This document shows positions 38,305 to 46,753 of a stretch of 64,000 bases of DNA, one piece after another; position 1 is the first letter of the stretch, and the number at the start of each line of letters is the position of its first letter. The position numbers and the translations under genes are program-made. A model generated the notes under the pieces. That model was not told where the DNA came from. It did not search any database and saw only the letters and a list, made by a program, of their open reading frames with translations. This DNA is from Pseudaquabacterium inlustre (GTDB taxonomy: Bacteria; Pseudomonadota; Gammaproteobacteria; Burkholderiales; Burkholderiaceae_C): assembly GCF_038066595.1 (NCBI RefSeq), contig NZ_JBBUTH010000003.1, positions 558,001-622,000 on the forward strand, read 5' to 3'.

Positions 38305-38379
38305 TGGCGCCTCCGGCGGGAATCGAACCCACATCTAGCGCTTAGGAGGCGCTCGTTCTATCCATTGAACTACGGCGGC
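38305..38379 (-). tRNA. tRNA-Arg (anticodon CCT)
   Basis: A 75-base cloverleaf including an encoded CCA. It has a D-stem GTTC/GAAC, an anticodon stem AGCGC/GCGCT with loop CTCCTAA (anticodon CCT, reads AGG), a four-base variable loop and the T-loop TTCGATT. The acceptor stem pairs GCCGCCG with CGGAGGC, which leaves one mismatch (G4 opposite A69, plus-strand base 38312). It lies between the receptor and tamB with no integrase nearby. Confidence 0.95.
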
Positions 38380-38427
38380 AGGCCAGCAGGCATTCTCGCA
38401 TGGCGATGGCGACCCGGCCGGGCCGGA

Positions 38428-41400
38428 TCACCAGCGCCAGGACCAGATCAGGTCCACCGCGTTGTCGCCGCCGCCCTGCGCCCGCAGCGTGAAGCGCTGG
38501 GCGATGCGGTAGATCAGCTGCCAGGTGCCGGTGGTGGTGTTGACGCTGCGCTCGTAGCCCAGGTACCAGCGCCGCGAGAGCTGCTTGCCCAGGCTGATGA
38601 CGGTGTCGCGCACGTCGCCCTCGGTCTGGCGCACCGAGAAGTCGGTCAGCCCCAGTGTCTCGAGCAGCGTGTCGGTGGGGGCCTGGCCATCGCCCGACAG
38701 CAGGGCCAGCGCGGCGCGCTGCAGCAGCGCGGTGTCGGTGCGGCCCAGGCCGTCGGAGCTGCGGCCCAGCACCAGCCACGAGAGTTTTTCGTAGTCGCTG
38801 AGCTCGGGCTCGCTGAACAGGCGGATGCGCGGCGCCTGCGCCGTGCCGCTGAGCGCCACGCCCACCAGCACGTCGAGGTTGGGGCGGATGGCCTGCACGT
38901 CGAGCGCCGGGTTGTCCAGCGGCCCGGTGAAGCGCAGCTCGCCGCGGCGGATGTCCAGCTTCTGGCCGTAGGCGGCGTACTGGCCGCCGTCGGTGCGCAC
39001 GGTGCCATTCAACGCCAGCTTGCCGCCGGGGCTGCTGACCTGCAGCCTGCCGCGCAGGCCGGTGTCGATGCCGCGGCCGTGCAGCGAGAGCTTGTCGCCC
39101 AGGTCGATCTGCACGGCCAGGCGGGCCTGGCGCAAGGGCAGCGGCAGCGGGGTGGCAGTGGCCGTGGCCCGGGCTCCGGCATCGCTGGCGCCACCGCCCA
39201 GGCCGGTGGCCGGCTCGTCGCCGGGCCGGCGCACGCGCACGTCGTCGTCCAGCGTCGGGGCGTCGCCCCGGCTGATGTCGAACACGCCTTCGTCGATGCG
39301 GAACTCGCCGTCCACCTGCAGGCGCTCGGCGTCCAGCCTGGCCTGGGCGCGGCCGCTGGTCAGCAGGCGGCGGTCCACCCGGCCCAGCAGGCGGAAGCGT
39401 TCGGCCACCAGGTTCAGCGTGGCCGACGGCGCGGCGCCCAGCGCGGCCTGGCCGGTGATGGCCACCGTGCCGCCTTCGCCGCCCTTGAAGCGCAGCTGCT
39501 CGATCTGTGCCTTGTCGCCGTCCAGTGCGATGGCCAGCTCGCCGTCCTGCAGCTGGATGCCCTGCAGCAGGTGGCGCACGGCAATGCCGCTGCCCGCCAT
39601 GCGCCCGCGCAGCTGCGGCGCGCCCAGCGTGCCGCCGAAGCTGGCGCTGGTGTGCAGCTGGCCGGCCAGGCGCCAGCCCGGCGGCACCCAGGTGCCCCAC
39701 ACGCCCAGGTTGGCCACCTGCGCCTCCAGCACGCCTTGCAGCGGTGCGTCACGGCCGGGCCAGCGCTGGCCGGCGGGCGCCTTCAGCACCTGGGCGCCTG
39801 CGATGGCGCCGATGCTGCGGCCGGCCAGGCCCTGGGCGAACTGCCACAGCCCGTCGTGCGTGCCGAGCGCCAGGCGCAGGTCGGTCAGCCCCAGGGCCTG
39901 GGTCTGGCCCAGCTCGTCGGTGATGTTCAGGTCGCCTCCACCGCGCTCGAGCACGATGTCGGCGTCCAGTGTCTCGGCGCTGCGGATGTCCACGCGGCCG
40001 CCCAGCGTCAGGTTGCCGGCCCAGCCCATCTCGGGCTGCAGCTTCTGCAGCAGGCGCGCCACGTCGATGGTCTCCAGCGTGCCGCGCACCTCCCAGCGGC
40101 CCTCGGGCCGCGCCGCATCGGCCTGCCAGCGCAGCGCCTGCCACTGGAAGCCGGTGCTGGCCAGCTGCACGCGGCCGGGGCCGGCGTCGAAGGTCTGCGG
40201 GCGGTAGCGGCTGTCCAGCCGCAGCTCGGCCAGCGGCCACTGGGCGTCCAGCCAGGCCGTGCTGCGCACTGCGTCGCGCGCGCCGCCGCGCAGGCGCACC
40301 GCCTGCGCCTGCCAGCGTGCGCCGCCACCGGCCTCGGGCAGCCAGCGGCCGCGTGACTCGAGCTCGACACGCGTGCCATTGCCGGCCGCGCCCAGCAGCG
40401 GCTCGGTCCAGGCGGGCGGCCGCACCGGGCTGTCGGCCTGCAGGCGCAGCGTGTGCTCGCGCAGGCTGCCCTCGGCGCTGGCCTCCAGGCGCTCCAGGCG
40501 CTGCGCACCGGCGGCCCATTGGCGCAGCTGCAGCTGCAGTTGCAGCGGGGCATCCGCGTCGGCGCCGGTGCGCCAGTTCAGGCTGGCCGATTGCAGCGTG
40601 GCGCTGGCGGCCGCCAGGCCGTCGGCCTGCCACTGGCCCTCGCTGCCGCGCAGCGCGGGCCAGCGGCCCTGGGCACGCAGGCGGCCGTTCAGGCTGCCGG
40701 TGCGCGGCCAGGCGCCGGCCGTGGCGGGCTGCAGCTCGGCCAGCCACGCGCCCCAGGGAGCCAGCGCACCCAGTTGCGGCGCCTGCAGGTCCAGGCTGGC
40801 CTGGTCATCGGCCGGCTGTGCACCGGTCTGCCAGCGCAGCGCCAGGCGGTTGCCGGCGGCGCTGAGCCCGAGGTCCAGCGTCGGCCGGCTGGCGCTGCCA
40901 TCCACCGTCAGCTGGCCGGCCACGGGCACGCCGGCCAGCAGGCTGTCGGCCAGGGTCAGCGCGGCATGGCCTTCCAGCGGCGGCAGGCCGGCCCAGGGGG
41001 CCGATCCACCGGCCGCCGCCGCTTGGTGCGGCCGCCACAGCAGGTCGGCATTCAGGCTGCCGGCCAGGCGGTGCGGGCCGCGCGCCCACACGCTGCCGGC
41101 GGTGCCGGGCCACCAGGGCAAGGGATCGAAGCGGTCGAGCCGGCCCTGGCCCTGCACGCGCCAGCCGGAGGCCTGCTGGCGCAGCAGGCCGCTGAATTGG
41201 GCGCTGGCCTCGCCAGCACGCAGGCTGGCCTCGCGCAGCTGCAGCTGCGTGGCGCTGGCCTCGCCCACGGCGCGCAACTGCACCGGGCCCTGTGCGCCGT
41301 CGCGCAGCCGGCCGGTCAGCGTGGTGTCGAAGCCCAGGCTGGGGGTGGACCCGGCGCTGCCCAGCCCGCTCAGCGTGAGGGCCAGCGGCCCGCTGACCGT

Positions 41401-42666
41401 CAGCGCCGCGGCGCGGCGGTCCAGGCGCGACGGCGCCAAATCGTCCAGGCGCAGCGTCAGCTGGGCCGTGCTGCCAGCCCAGTGGCCCTGGCCGCCGATG
41501 CGGCCGGCGGCACCCTGCGCATCGGCCAGTTGCAACGACAGCCGGGCGATGTCCAGGCGATCGGGCTGCTGCGGCGTGGCACGGGCCTCGGCCTCCAGAC
41601 TGCGCAGCGGCAGACCGCCCTGGTCCCAGGACGCCGGGCGCCGGTTGCTCAGCTGCAGTTGCACGCGTGCCGGGCGGTCGAGGCCGCTGCTGTCCACCTG
41701 CGCCTGGCCGTCCAGGCGTGTGGCCGGCAGGTGGGTGGACAGGGCGGACAGGTCCAGCGCCTGGGTCTCGAAGCGCAGCGCGGCCAGCGGCCAGGCCGCG
41801 AAGGGCAGCACCGTGGCCTGGGCCTGCAGGCGTGGGGCCTCGGGCGCCGTGGTGGGCGCCGGGGCCGTGCCGCCACCCTGGCCCTGCAACTGCGCGGTCA
41901 GCGCCAGCCGCGTGAGCGGCCCCTGGGCCTCGGCCCGCGCGGTCCACGGCAGGGCCTGGCCGCCGGCTGTGCCGGAGGCGTCCAGCTGCGCCTGCACGGT
42001 CATCGGCGCGGCGGTGCCGATCTGCAGCCCGCCGCCCACGCGCGCCTGCTCCACGGTGACGGCCAGTTCGTCCACGCGGTGGCGTGTCCCGCCGTCGGCG
42101 CCCAGGCTGACGCGGGCCTGCAACTGCTGCAGCGCCGGCAGGGCATCGACCTGCAGCGTGCCGATGCGCAGCTGCGCCACCTGCAGCGCCAGCGGCAGGC
42201 GCAGATCGGCTGGGGCCTGCAGCGGCTGGGTCGAGGGCGGGCCGCTGGTGTAGCGCACCTGCGCGGCCGACAGCTCGGCCAGCGACAGGCCCAGCCAGGC
42301 ACCGGTGTGCGGGCGCCACTGCCAGCCGCTGCGCTGCAGCACCAGTTGCTCGATGTGCAGCGTGCCGGCCTGGGCGGGCAGGGCCCAGTCGAGGCGGGCG
42401 ATGCGCCATCGGGCATCGGCCGGTGCGCCCTGCACACCCTGCACCTGCAGGCCCGGCACTTGCGCCAGCAGCCAAGGCAGGCTGGCCTCGCGCTGCCACC
42501 ACCACTGGCCCGCGGCCACCGCCCCACCCAGCAGCAGTGCCAGGCCACCCATGCCGAGGGCCAGCCGGCGGCCGGGGCGCGCAGGCCGGGCGGGCGTAGC
42601 CGCGGGGGACGGGTGTGGCGCCGGTGCCGGCGGGGCCGCTGGCGGGAGATCGCGCGGGTCGCTCAT
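38428..42666 (-). CDS. tamB: Translocation and assembly module protein TamB
   Basis: A 1412-residue inner-membrane-anchored, periplasm-spanning protein. A Pro-rich N-terminus is followed by a single helix (LALGMGGLALLLGGAVAAG, about 35-53). More than 1000 residues of repeating short beta strands form the lipid-conducting groove of the AsmA-like family, and the conserved C-terminal DUF490/TamB domain contains GTVRTDGGQYAAYGQKLDIRRGELRF and the aromatic end IWSWRW. Known roles are outer-membrane protein insertion with TamA and phospholipid transport to the outer membrane. It begins 7 bases after tamA in the usual order. Confidence 0.93.
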   Translation of the reverse strand: MSDPRDLPPAAPPAPAPHPSPAATPARPARPGRRLALGMGGLALLLGGAVAAGQWWWQREASLPWLLAQVPGLQVQGVQGAPADARWRIARLDWALPAQAGTLHIEQLVLQRSGWQWRPHTGAWLGLSLAELSAAQVRYTSGPPSTQPLQAPADLRLPLALQVAQLRIGTLQVDALPALQQLQARVSLGADGGTRHRVDELAVTVEQARVGGGLQIGTAAPMTVQAQLDASGTAGGQALPWTARAEAQGPLTRLALTAQLQGQGGGTAPAPTTAPEAPRLQAQATVLPFAAWPLAALRFETQALDLSALSTHLPATRLDGQAQVDSSGLDRPARVQLQLSNRRPASWDQGGLPLRSLEAEARATPQQPDRLDIARLSLQLADAQGAAGRIGGQGHWAGSTAQLTLRLDDLAPSRLDRRAAALTVSGPLALTLSGLGSAGSTPSLGFDTTLTGRLRDGAQGPVQLRAVGEASATQLQLREASLRAGEASAQFSGLLRQQASGWRVQGQGRLDRFDPLPWWPGTAGSVWARGPHRLAGSLNADLLWRPHQAAAAGGSAPWAGLPPLEGHAALTLADSLLAGVPVAGQLTVDGSASRPTLDLGLSAAGNRLALRWQTGAQPADDQASLDLQAPQLGALAPWGAWLAELQPATAGAWPRTGSLNGRLRAQGRWPALRGSEGQWQADGLAAASATLQSASLNWRTGADADAPLQLQLQLRQWAAGAQRLERLEASAEGSLREHTLRLQADSPVRPPAWTEPLLGAAGNGTRVELESRGRWLPEAGGGARWQAQAVRLRGGARDAVRSTAWLDAQWPLAELRLDSRYRPQTFDAGPGRVQLASTGFQWQALRWQADAARPEGRWEVRGTLETIDVARLLQKLQPEMGWAGNLTLGGRVDIRSAETLDADIVLERGGGDLNITDELGQTQALGLTDLRLALGTHDGLWQFAQGLAGRSIGAIAGAQVLKAPAGQRWPGRDAPLQGVLEAQVANLGVWGTWVPPGWRLAGQLHTSASFGGTLGAPQLRGRMAGSGIAVRHLLQGIQLQDGELAIALDGDKAQIEQLRFKGGEGGTVAITGQAALGAAPSATLNLVAERFRLLGRVDRRLLTSGRAQARLDAERLQVDGEFRIDEGVFDISRGDAPTLDDDVRVRRPGDEPATGLGGGASDAGARATATATPLPLPLRQARLAVQIDLGDKLSLHGRGIDTGLRGRLQVSSPGGKLALNGTVRTDGGQYAAYGQKLDIRRGELRFTGPLDNPALDVQAIRPNLDVLVGVALSGTAQAPRIRLFSEPELSDYEKLSWLVLGRSSDGLGRTDTALLQRAALALLSGDGQAPTDTLLETLGLTDFSVRQTEGDVRDTVISLGKQLSRRWYLGYERSVNTTTGTWQLIYRIAQRFTLRAQGGGDNAVDLIWSWRW

Positions 42667-42673
42667 GTGCGGC

Positions 42674-44551
42674 TCAGAAGGCGATGCCCACCGACATGTG
42701 CAGGCGCAGCTTGCGCAACTCCTGCCCGTAGGCCAGGTCGGCACGCAGCGGGCCGATCGGGCTGCGCCAGCGCACGCCCACGCCATAGCCCCAGGCGGCG
42801 CTGTAGTCGCGCCAGTGGTCCACGGCGCGGCCGGCATCGACGAACACCGCGCCCCACACGGCGGGCAGGGCGGCCGAGATCGGCCGCGCCAGCTCGACGC
42901 TGCCGGTCAGCAGCAGCGTGCCGCTGAGCGTGTTGCCGCTGGCATCCACCGGCGCCAGGCTGCGGTAGGCATAGCCGCGCACCGAGTCGTCACCACCGGC
43001 CCGGAAGCCCAGCGCATCGGGCACCACCTGGGCCTCGCGCTTGATCACGCCGCCGGCCTCCACGCGGGCCTGGCCGTACCACTGCGCTCCCAGGGGGTGG
43101 TAGCCGGTGAGCCGCGCGTACAGCCGGCCGAAGGGGCCGTCGCCGCTGTCGGCACGCGCCTGGCCGGCGCCGGTCTGCAGCGACAGGCTGTAGCCGCGCG
43201 TGGGCAGGGTGATGCTGTCGAGCTCGCGCCAGACGAAGTGCGCGTTGCCCGACAGCGCCTCGGCGGTGGACACGCCGGCCGCATCGCTCTGGCGCGAGCG
43301 CAGCAGTTCGGCGAACAGCGTGCGCTCGAAGCGCGGCGTGTCCTGCGTGCGGCCCAGGCGCAGGCGCTGCGACAGCACGATGTCGGTGTCGCTGCGCACC
43401 CGCTCGATCTGCACGCCCAGCAGGTTGCGGTAGAAGCCCTGGGCCGGGTGGGTCAGCAGGTCGCCGCTCCAGGTCTGGCTGTCGCGGCCCCATTCCACCT
43501 TGTCGTGCAGCGTCAGCGCCGAGCCGAACAGGCGTCGGTGGGTGTGTTCCAGCGTGGCGCGCGGGCCAGTGTTGGCGCTGTAGCCCACGCCCACGGTGGC
43601 CTGCTGCAGCGGCTTCTCGGCCACGCGCACCAGCACCGGCGCGGCGGCGGCATGGGCCGGGTTGGGGTCGAAGCTGACGCTCACCGTGTCGAACAGGCCG
43701 GTCTGCAGCAGGCGTTCCTGGTAGGCCAGCAGCCGGGCCTCGGTGAGCGGCGTGCCGGCACCGAAGCCGGCCAGGTAGCCCACGGTGGCCTCGTCGTGCG
43801 CGTCCAGGCCCTTGACCTGCACCGGCCCGGCGCGGAACAGCGGCCCGCTGTCCAGCACCACGTACAGCCGCGCGGTCAGCGCCGCGGTGTCGATGTCGGC
43901 GCTGCTGCCGTTGAGCGCGGCACCGGCATAGCCGGCCGCGCGCAGCCGGCCCACCAGGGCCTGCTTGGCGTCCGCCCAGGCGGGGTTGCGGAAGGCCGCA
44001 TCGCCGAGCGGACGGGCCACCTCGTCCAGCGCGCGGCGCAGGGCTTGGGCGTCGGTATCGCCAGCCTCCAGCCGCTGGCTCAGTTCGCCCTCGAAGGCCA
44101 GTGTCAGGCCGGCCACGCGCACGCGCGGGCCGGGCTGCACCCGCAGCTGCACATGCGCCGCCGTGTCGCCCCGCTGCACCTGCACCACCGGGTCGAAGTA
44201 GCCCTCGGTCTGCAGCAGCTCGCGCACCTGGGCGGGCGTGGCCGCGATCAGGCGCGCCCACTCGGCCGCGCCCAGGGTCTCGTCGTCGGGCAGGTCCTGC
44301 AGGCGTGACAGGTCGAGGTGGCGCTCGAGCAGCGGCTTCAGCTCGGACGGCGCGTCGACGAGCACGCGCACGCTGGAGGCCGGGGCCGAGGCCGTCCGCA
44401 TCGCGCTGGGTGTGGTGGGCGTGGTGGCCGTGGCCCCAGGGCTGCCCACCGGGGGTAGCAGCGCGCAGCCGCTGGCCACGGCCGCCACGCCCAGCAGCAG
44501 GGCGGCCGCGCGCAGGCGCGCGAACCAGCAGGACAAGGGACCGGAACGCAT
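42674..44551 (-). CDS. tamA: Autotransporter/outer-membrane assembly protein TamA (Omp85 family)
   Basis: A 625-residue Omp85-family protein with about three POTRA-like domains (to about 310) and a C-terminal 16-strand barrel. Typical surface motifs are FRAGGDDSVRGYAYRSL and the final LHMSVGIAF. It works with TamB in outer-membrane assembly. Unusually, the N-terminus reads as a lipoprotein signal with VASGC (Cys about 29) followed by a Pro/Thr/Ser linker, instead of an ordinary signal peptide. The ATG at 44551 was chosen because it gives that signal. Confidence 0.92.
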   Translation of the reverse strand: MRSGPLSCWFARLRAAALLLGVAAVASGCALLPPVGSPGATATTPTTPSAMRTASAPASSVRVLVDAPSELKPLLERHLDLSRLQDLPDDETLGAAEWARLIAATPAQVRELLQTEGYFDPVVQVQRGDTAAHVQLRVQPGPRVRVAGLTLAFEGELSQRLEAGDTDAQALRRALDEVARPLGDAAFRNPAWADAKQALVGRLRAAGYAGAALNGSSADIDTAALTARLYVVLDSGPLFRAGPVQVKGLDAHDEATVGYLAGFGAGTPLTEARLLAYQERLLQTGLFDTVSVSFDPNPAHAAAAPVLVRVAEKPLQQATVGVGYSANTGPRATLEHTHRRLFGSALTLHDKVEWGRDSQTWSGDLLTHPAQGFYRNLLGVQIERVRSDTDIVLSQRLRLGRTQDTPRFERTLFAELLRSRQSDAAGVSTAEALSGNAHFVWRELDSITLPTRGYSLSLQTGAGQARADSGDGPFGRLYARLTGYHPLGAQWYGQARVEAGGVIKREAQVVPDALGFRAGGDDSVRGYAYRSLAPVDASGNTLSGTLLLTGSVELARPISAALPAVWGAVFVDAGRAVDHWRDYSAAWGYGVGVRWRSPIGPLRADLAYGQELRKLRLHMSVGIAF

Positions 44552-44608
44552 CACGCGATCATCGGGCACGGCGGCCGGCCCGGGCGCCGGCACGGCCTGC
44601 GCACACGC

Positions 44609-45781
44609 TCACTTGCTGAGCAGGCGCATCGCCCCTTCCAGGCCGGCCAGCGTCAGCGGGAACATGCGCTGGTTCATCAGCTGCTGCATGATGGCGATGC
44701 TCTGGCGGTACTGCCAAACGCCCTGCGGCTCGGGGTTGATCCAGGCGTACTTCGGGAAGGCGTGGGTCAGGCGCTGGATCCACTCGGCGCCCGGCTCCTC
44801 GTTGTTGTATTCCACGCTGCCGCCGGGCTGCAGGATCTCGTAGGGGCTCATGGTCGCGTCGCCCACGAAGATCAGCTTGTAGTCCTTGTTGTACTTGCGG
44901 ATGATGTCCCAGGTGGGCGTCTTCTCGGCGAAGCGCCGGCGGTTGTTCTTCCACATGAAGTCATAGACGCAGTTGTGGAAGTAGTAGAACTCCAGGTGCT
45001 TGAACTCGCTCTTGGTGGCCGAGAACAGTTCCTCCACGCGGTGGATGTGCTCGTCCATCGTGCCGCCCACGTCCATCAGCAGCAGCACCTTCACCTTGTT
45101 GTGCCGCTCGGGGATCATCTTGATGTCCAGCATGCCGGCGTTGGCGGCCGTGGCATGGATGGTGTCGTCCAGGTCGAGCTCGAGCTCGTTGCCCTCGCGG
45201 GCGAAGCGGCGCAGCCGGCGCAGCGCCACCTTGATGTTGCGCGTGCCCAGTTCCAGCGTGTCGTCGTAGTCCTTGTAGGCGCGCTGGTCCCACACCTTCA
45301 CGGCACTCTTGTTGCGGCCCTTGTCCTGGCCGATGCGGATGCCCTGCGGGTTGACGCCGTAGGCGCCGAAGGGGCTGGTGCCACCGGTGCCGATCCACTT
45401 GCTGCCGCCCTCGTGGCGCTCCTTCTGCTCCTCGAAGCGCTTCTTCAGCGTCTCCATCAGCTCGTCCCAGCCCATCTTCTCGATCTTGGCCTTCTCCTCG
45501 GGGCTGAGCTCCAGCTCGAGGTTCTTGCGCAGCCACTCGAGCGGCACCTCCTTGGTGAAGTCGGCGATCATCTCCACGCCCTTGAAGTAGGCGCCGAAGG
45601 CCCGGTCGAACTTGTCGAAATGGGCCTCGTCCTTGACCAGCGCGGTGCGGGCCAGGTAGTAGAACTCGTCGACCGAGGTGTCGATGACGCCGGCCTTCAC
45701 CGCTTCCAGCAGCGTCAGGTACTCCTTGACCGAGACCGGCAGCTTGGCGGCGCGCAGGGTGTAGAAGAAGCTGATCAGCAC
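44609..45781 (-). CDS. VWA-domain protein of the CoxE-like family
   Basis: A 390-residue cytosolic protein, partner type of MoxR ATPases. The N-terminal helical region (MLISFFYTLRAAKLPVSVKEYLTLLEA) is followed by a charged coiled-coil-like segment (about 85-125) and a von Willebrand A domain with a variant metal site, DVGGTMD at 237-243 (DxGxT in place of DxSxS). The family is linked to protein or metal-centre maturation. It starts with GTG at 45781. Its likely partner, the MoxR ATPase, lies 5 kb away at 50891-51733 on the same strand. Confidence 0.85.
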   Translation of the reverse strand: MLISFFYTLRAAKLPVSVKEYLTLLEAVKAGVIDTSVDEFYYLARTALVKDEAHFDKFDRAFGAYFKGVEMIADFTKEVPLEWLRKNLELELSPEEKAKIEKMGWDELMETLKKRFEEQKERHEGGSKWIGTGGTSPFGAYGVNPQGIRIGQDKGRNKSAVKVWDQRAYKDYDDTLELGTRNIKVALRRLRRFAREGNELELDLDDTIHATAANAGMLDIKMIPERHNKVKVLLLMDVGGTMDEHIHRVEELFSATKSEFKHLEFYYFHNCVYDFMWKNNRRRFAEKTPTWDIIRKYNKDYKLIFVGDATMSPYEILQPGGSVEYNNEEPGAEWIQRLTHAFPKYAWINPEPQGVWQYRQSIAIMQQLMNQRMFPLTLAGLEGAMRLLSK

Positions 45782-45906
45782 GGTGTTTCCTTCGGGCCGG
45801 GACGGGGCGGACGGCGAGCCCGGTCAGTATCCAACAATCGCCTGCGGCAGGCCGTCCGCTGCGCTACACGGCCCCGGGCAACGCGGGGCGGCGGCGTGCA
45901 CGGCGT

Positions 45907-46716
45907 TCAGCCGCGTTCGCGCACGGCCAGGCTCTGCGTGGCACGGCCGATCAGGCCCGCCTCGTCGAACAGCTGCGATTCGGCCAGGCCGCAGCCGTTG
46001 GGCGCCAGCAGCGTGCGCGCATCCACGCACACCCATTCGCCTACCGGCCGGCGCAGCAGGTTGATGGTCAGGTCGGAGTTGACGAAGCTGTGGCGCGCAA
46101 AGTCCAGCACCGCCGAAATGCCGTTGCCCGAATCGGCCGCCACCGCCACGCGCTGGTAGCCGCTGGGCGCCTCACCCGCCACCAGCGGCCGGTTCAGGCG
46201 GAACCAGGCGGCGCAGCGGCCGCGGAAGAAGTGGCCGCTGGCGATGCGGTTCTCCACCAGGTCGGCATAGCCGACCGGGCGGCCGAAGGGCATGCGGTTG
46301 GGGGTGCTCTCGTCCGGCGTGCGCGGGGCATGGGGCAGCGGGTGGCCGTCCAGGCCCTCGGGCAGCTGCAGCGCGTTCTCCCGCTGGGCCAGGGCGGTGA
46401 AGCGTGCCAGCTCCTTGCCGGCGCCCCACAGGCTGGCCGAGTAGTGCGCGGCATTGCGGCCGGCATAGTCGGTGCTGACCTCGATCTCCAACTCGGCGAT
46501 GGGCACCGGCCGCAGCAGGTTGGCGGTGATGCGGCCGATGTGCGTGAGGCCGTGTTCGGCGGCCACCGCCTCGATGGCGCGGCACACCATCGCGATCGGC
46601 GGGCCGGCGTGCTGGTGCTGCGGATCCCAGGGGCCGCGGGTCAGCTCGCTGGCGCGCACCAGGCGCGGCGACAGCGCGGTGTAGGCCGCTGCGGGCAGTT
46701 CTCGGTCAGTGCTCAT
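45907..46716 (-). CDS. Acyl-CoA thioesterase-like hotdog protein
   Basis: A 269-residue protein of the TesB-like thioesterase family. A tandem hotdog arrangement is suggested by ELTRGPWDPQHQHAGPPIAMVCRAIE and TNLLRPVP-type strands in the first half, and FRLNRPLVAGE and DFARHSFVNSDLTINLLRRPVGEWVCVDARTLL in the second, where Asp/Ser/Thr catalytic residues normally lie. The substrate is unknown. The ATG at 46716 was chosen; the upstream frame extends into the next gene's tail. It follows the S9 peptidase by 37 bases. Confidence 0.82.
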   Translation of the reverse strand: MSTDRELPAAAYTALSPRLVRASELTRGPWDPQHQHAGPPIAMVCRAIEAVAAEHGLTHIGRITANLLRPVPIAELEIEVSTDYAGRNAAHYSASLWGAGKELARFTALAQRENALQLPEGLDGHPLPHAPRTPDESTPNRMPFGRPVGYADLVENRIASGHFFRGRCAAWFRLNRPLVAGEAPSGYQRVAVAADSGNGISAVLDFARHSFVNSDLTINLLRRPVGEWVCVDARTLLAPNGCGLAESQLFDEAGLIGRATQSLAVRERG

Positions 46717-46753
46717 GGCGCGGGATGGTCGGCCAGGGGCGCCGCCGGCGATG

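Noticed and set aside
38203..38427. Integration site or genomic island at tRNA-Arg
   Set aside because: No integrase, direct repeat of the tRNA end, or compositional change is seen on either side.
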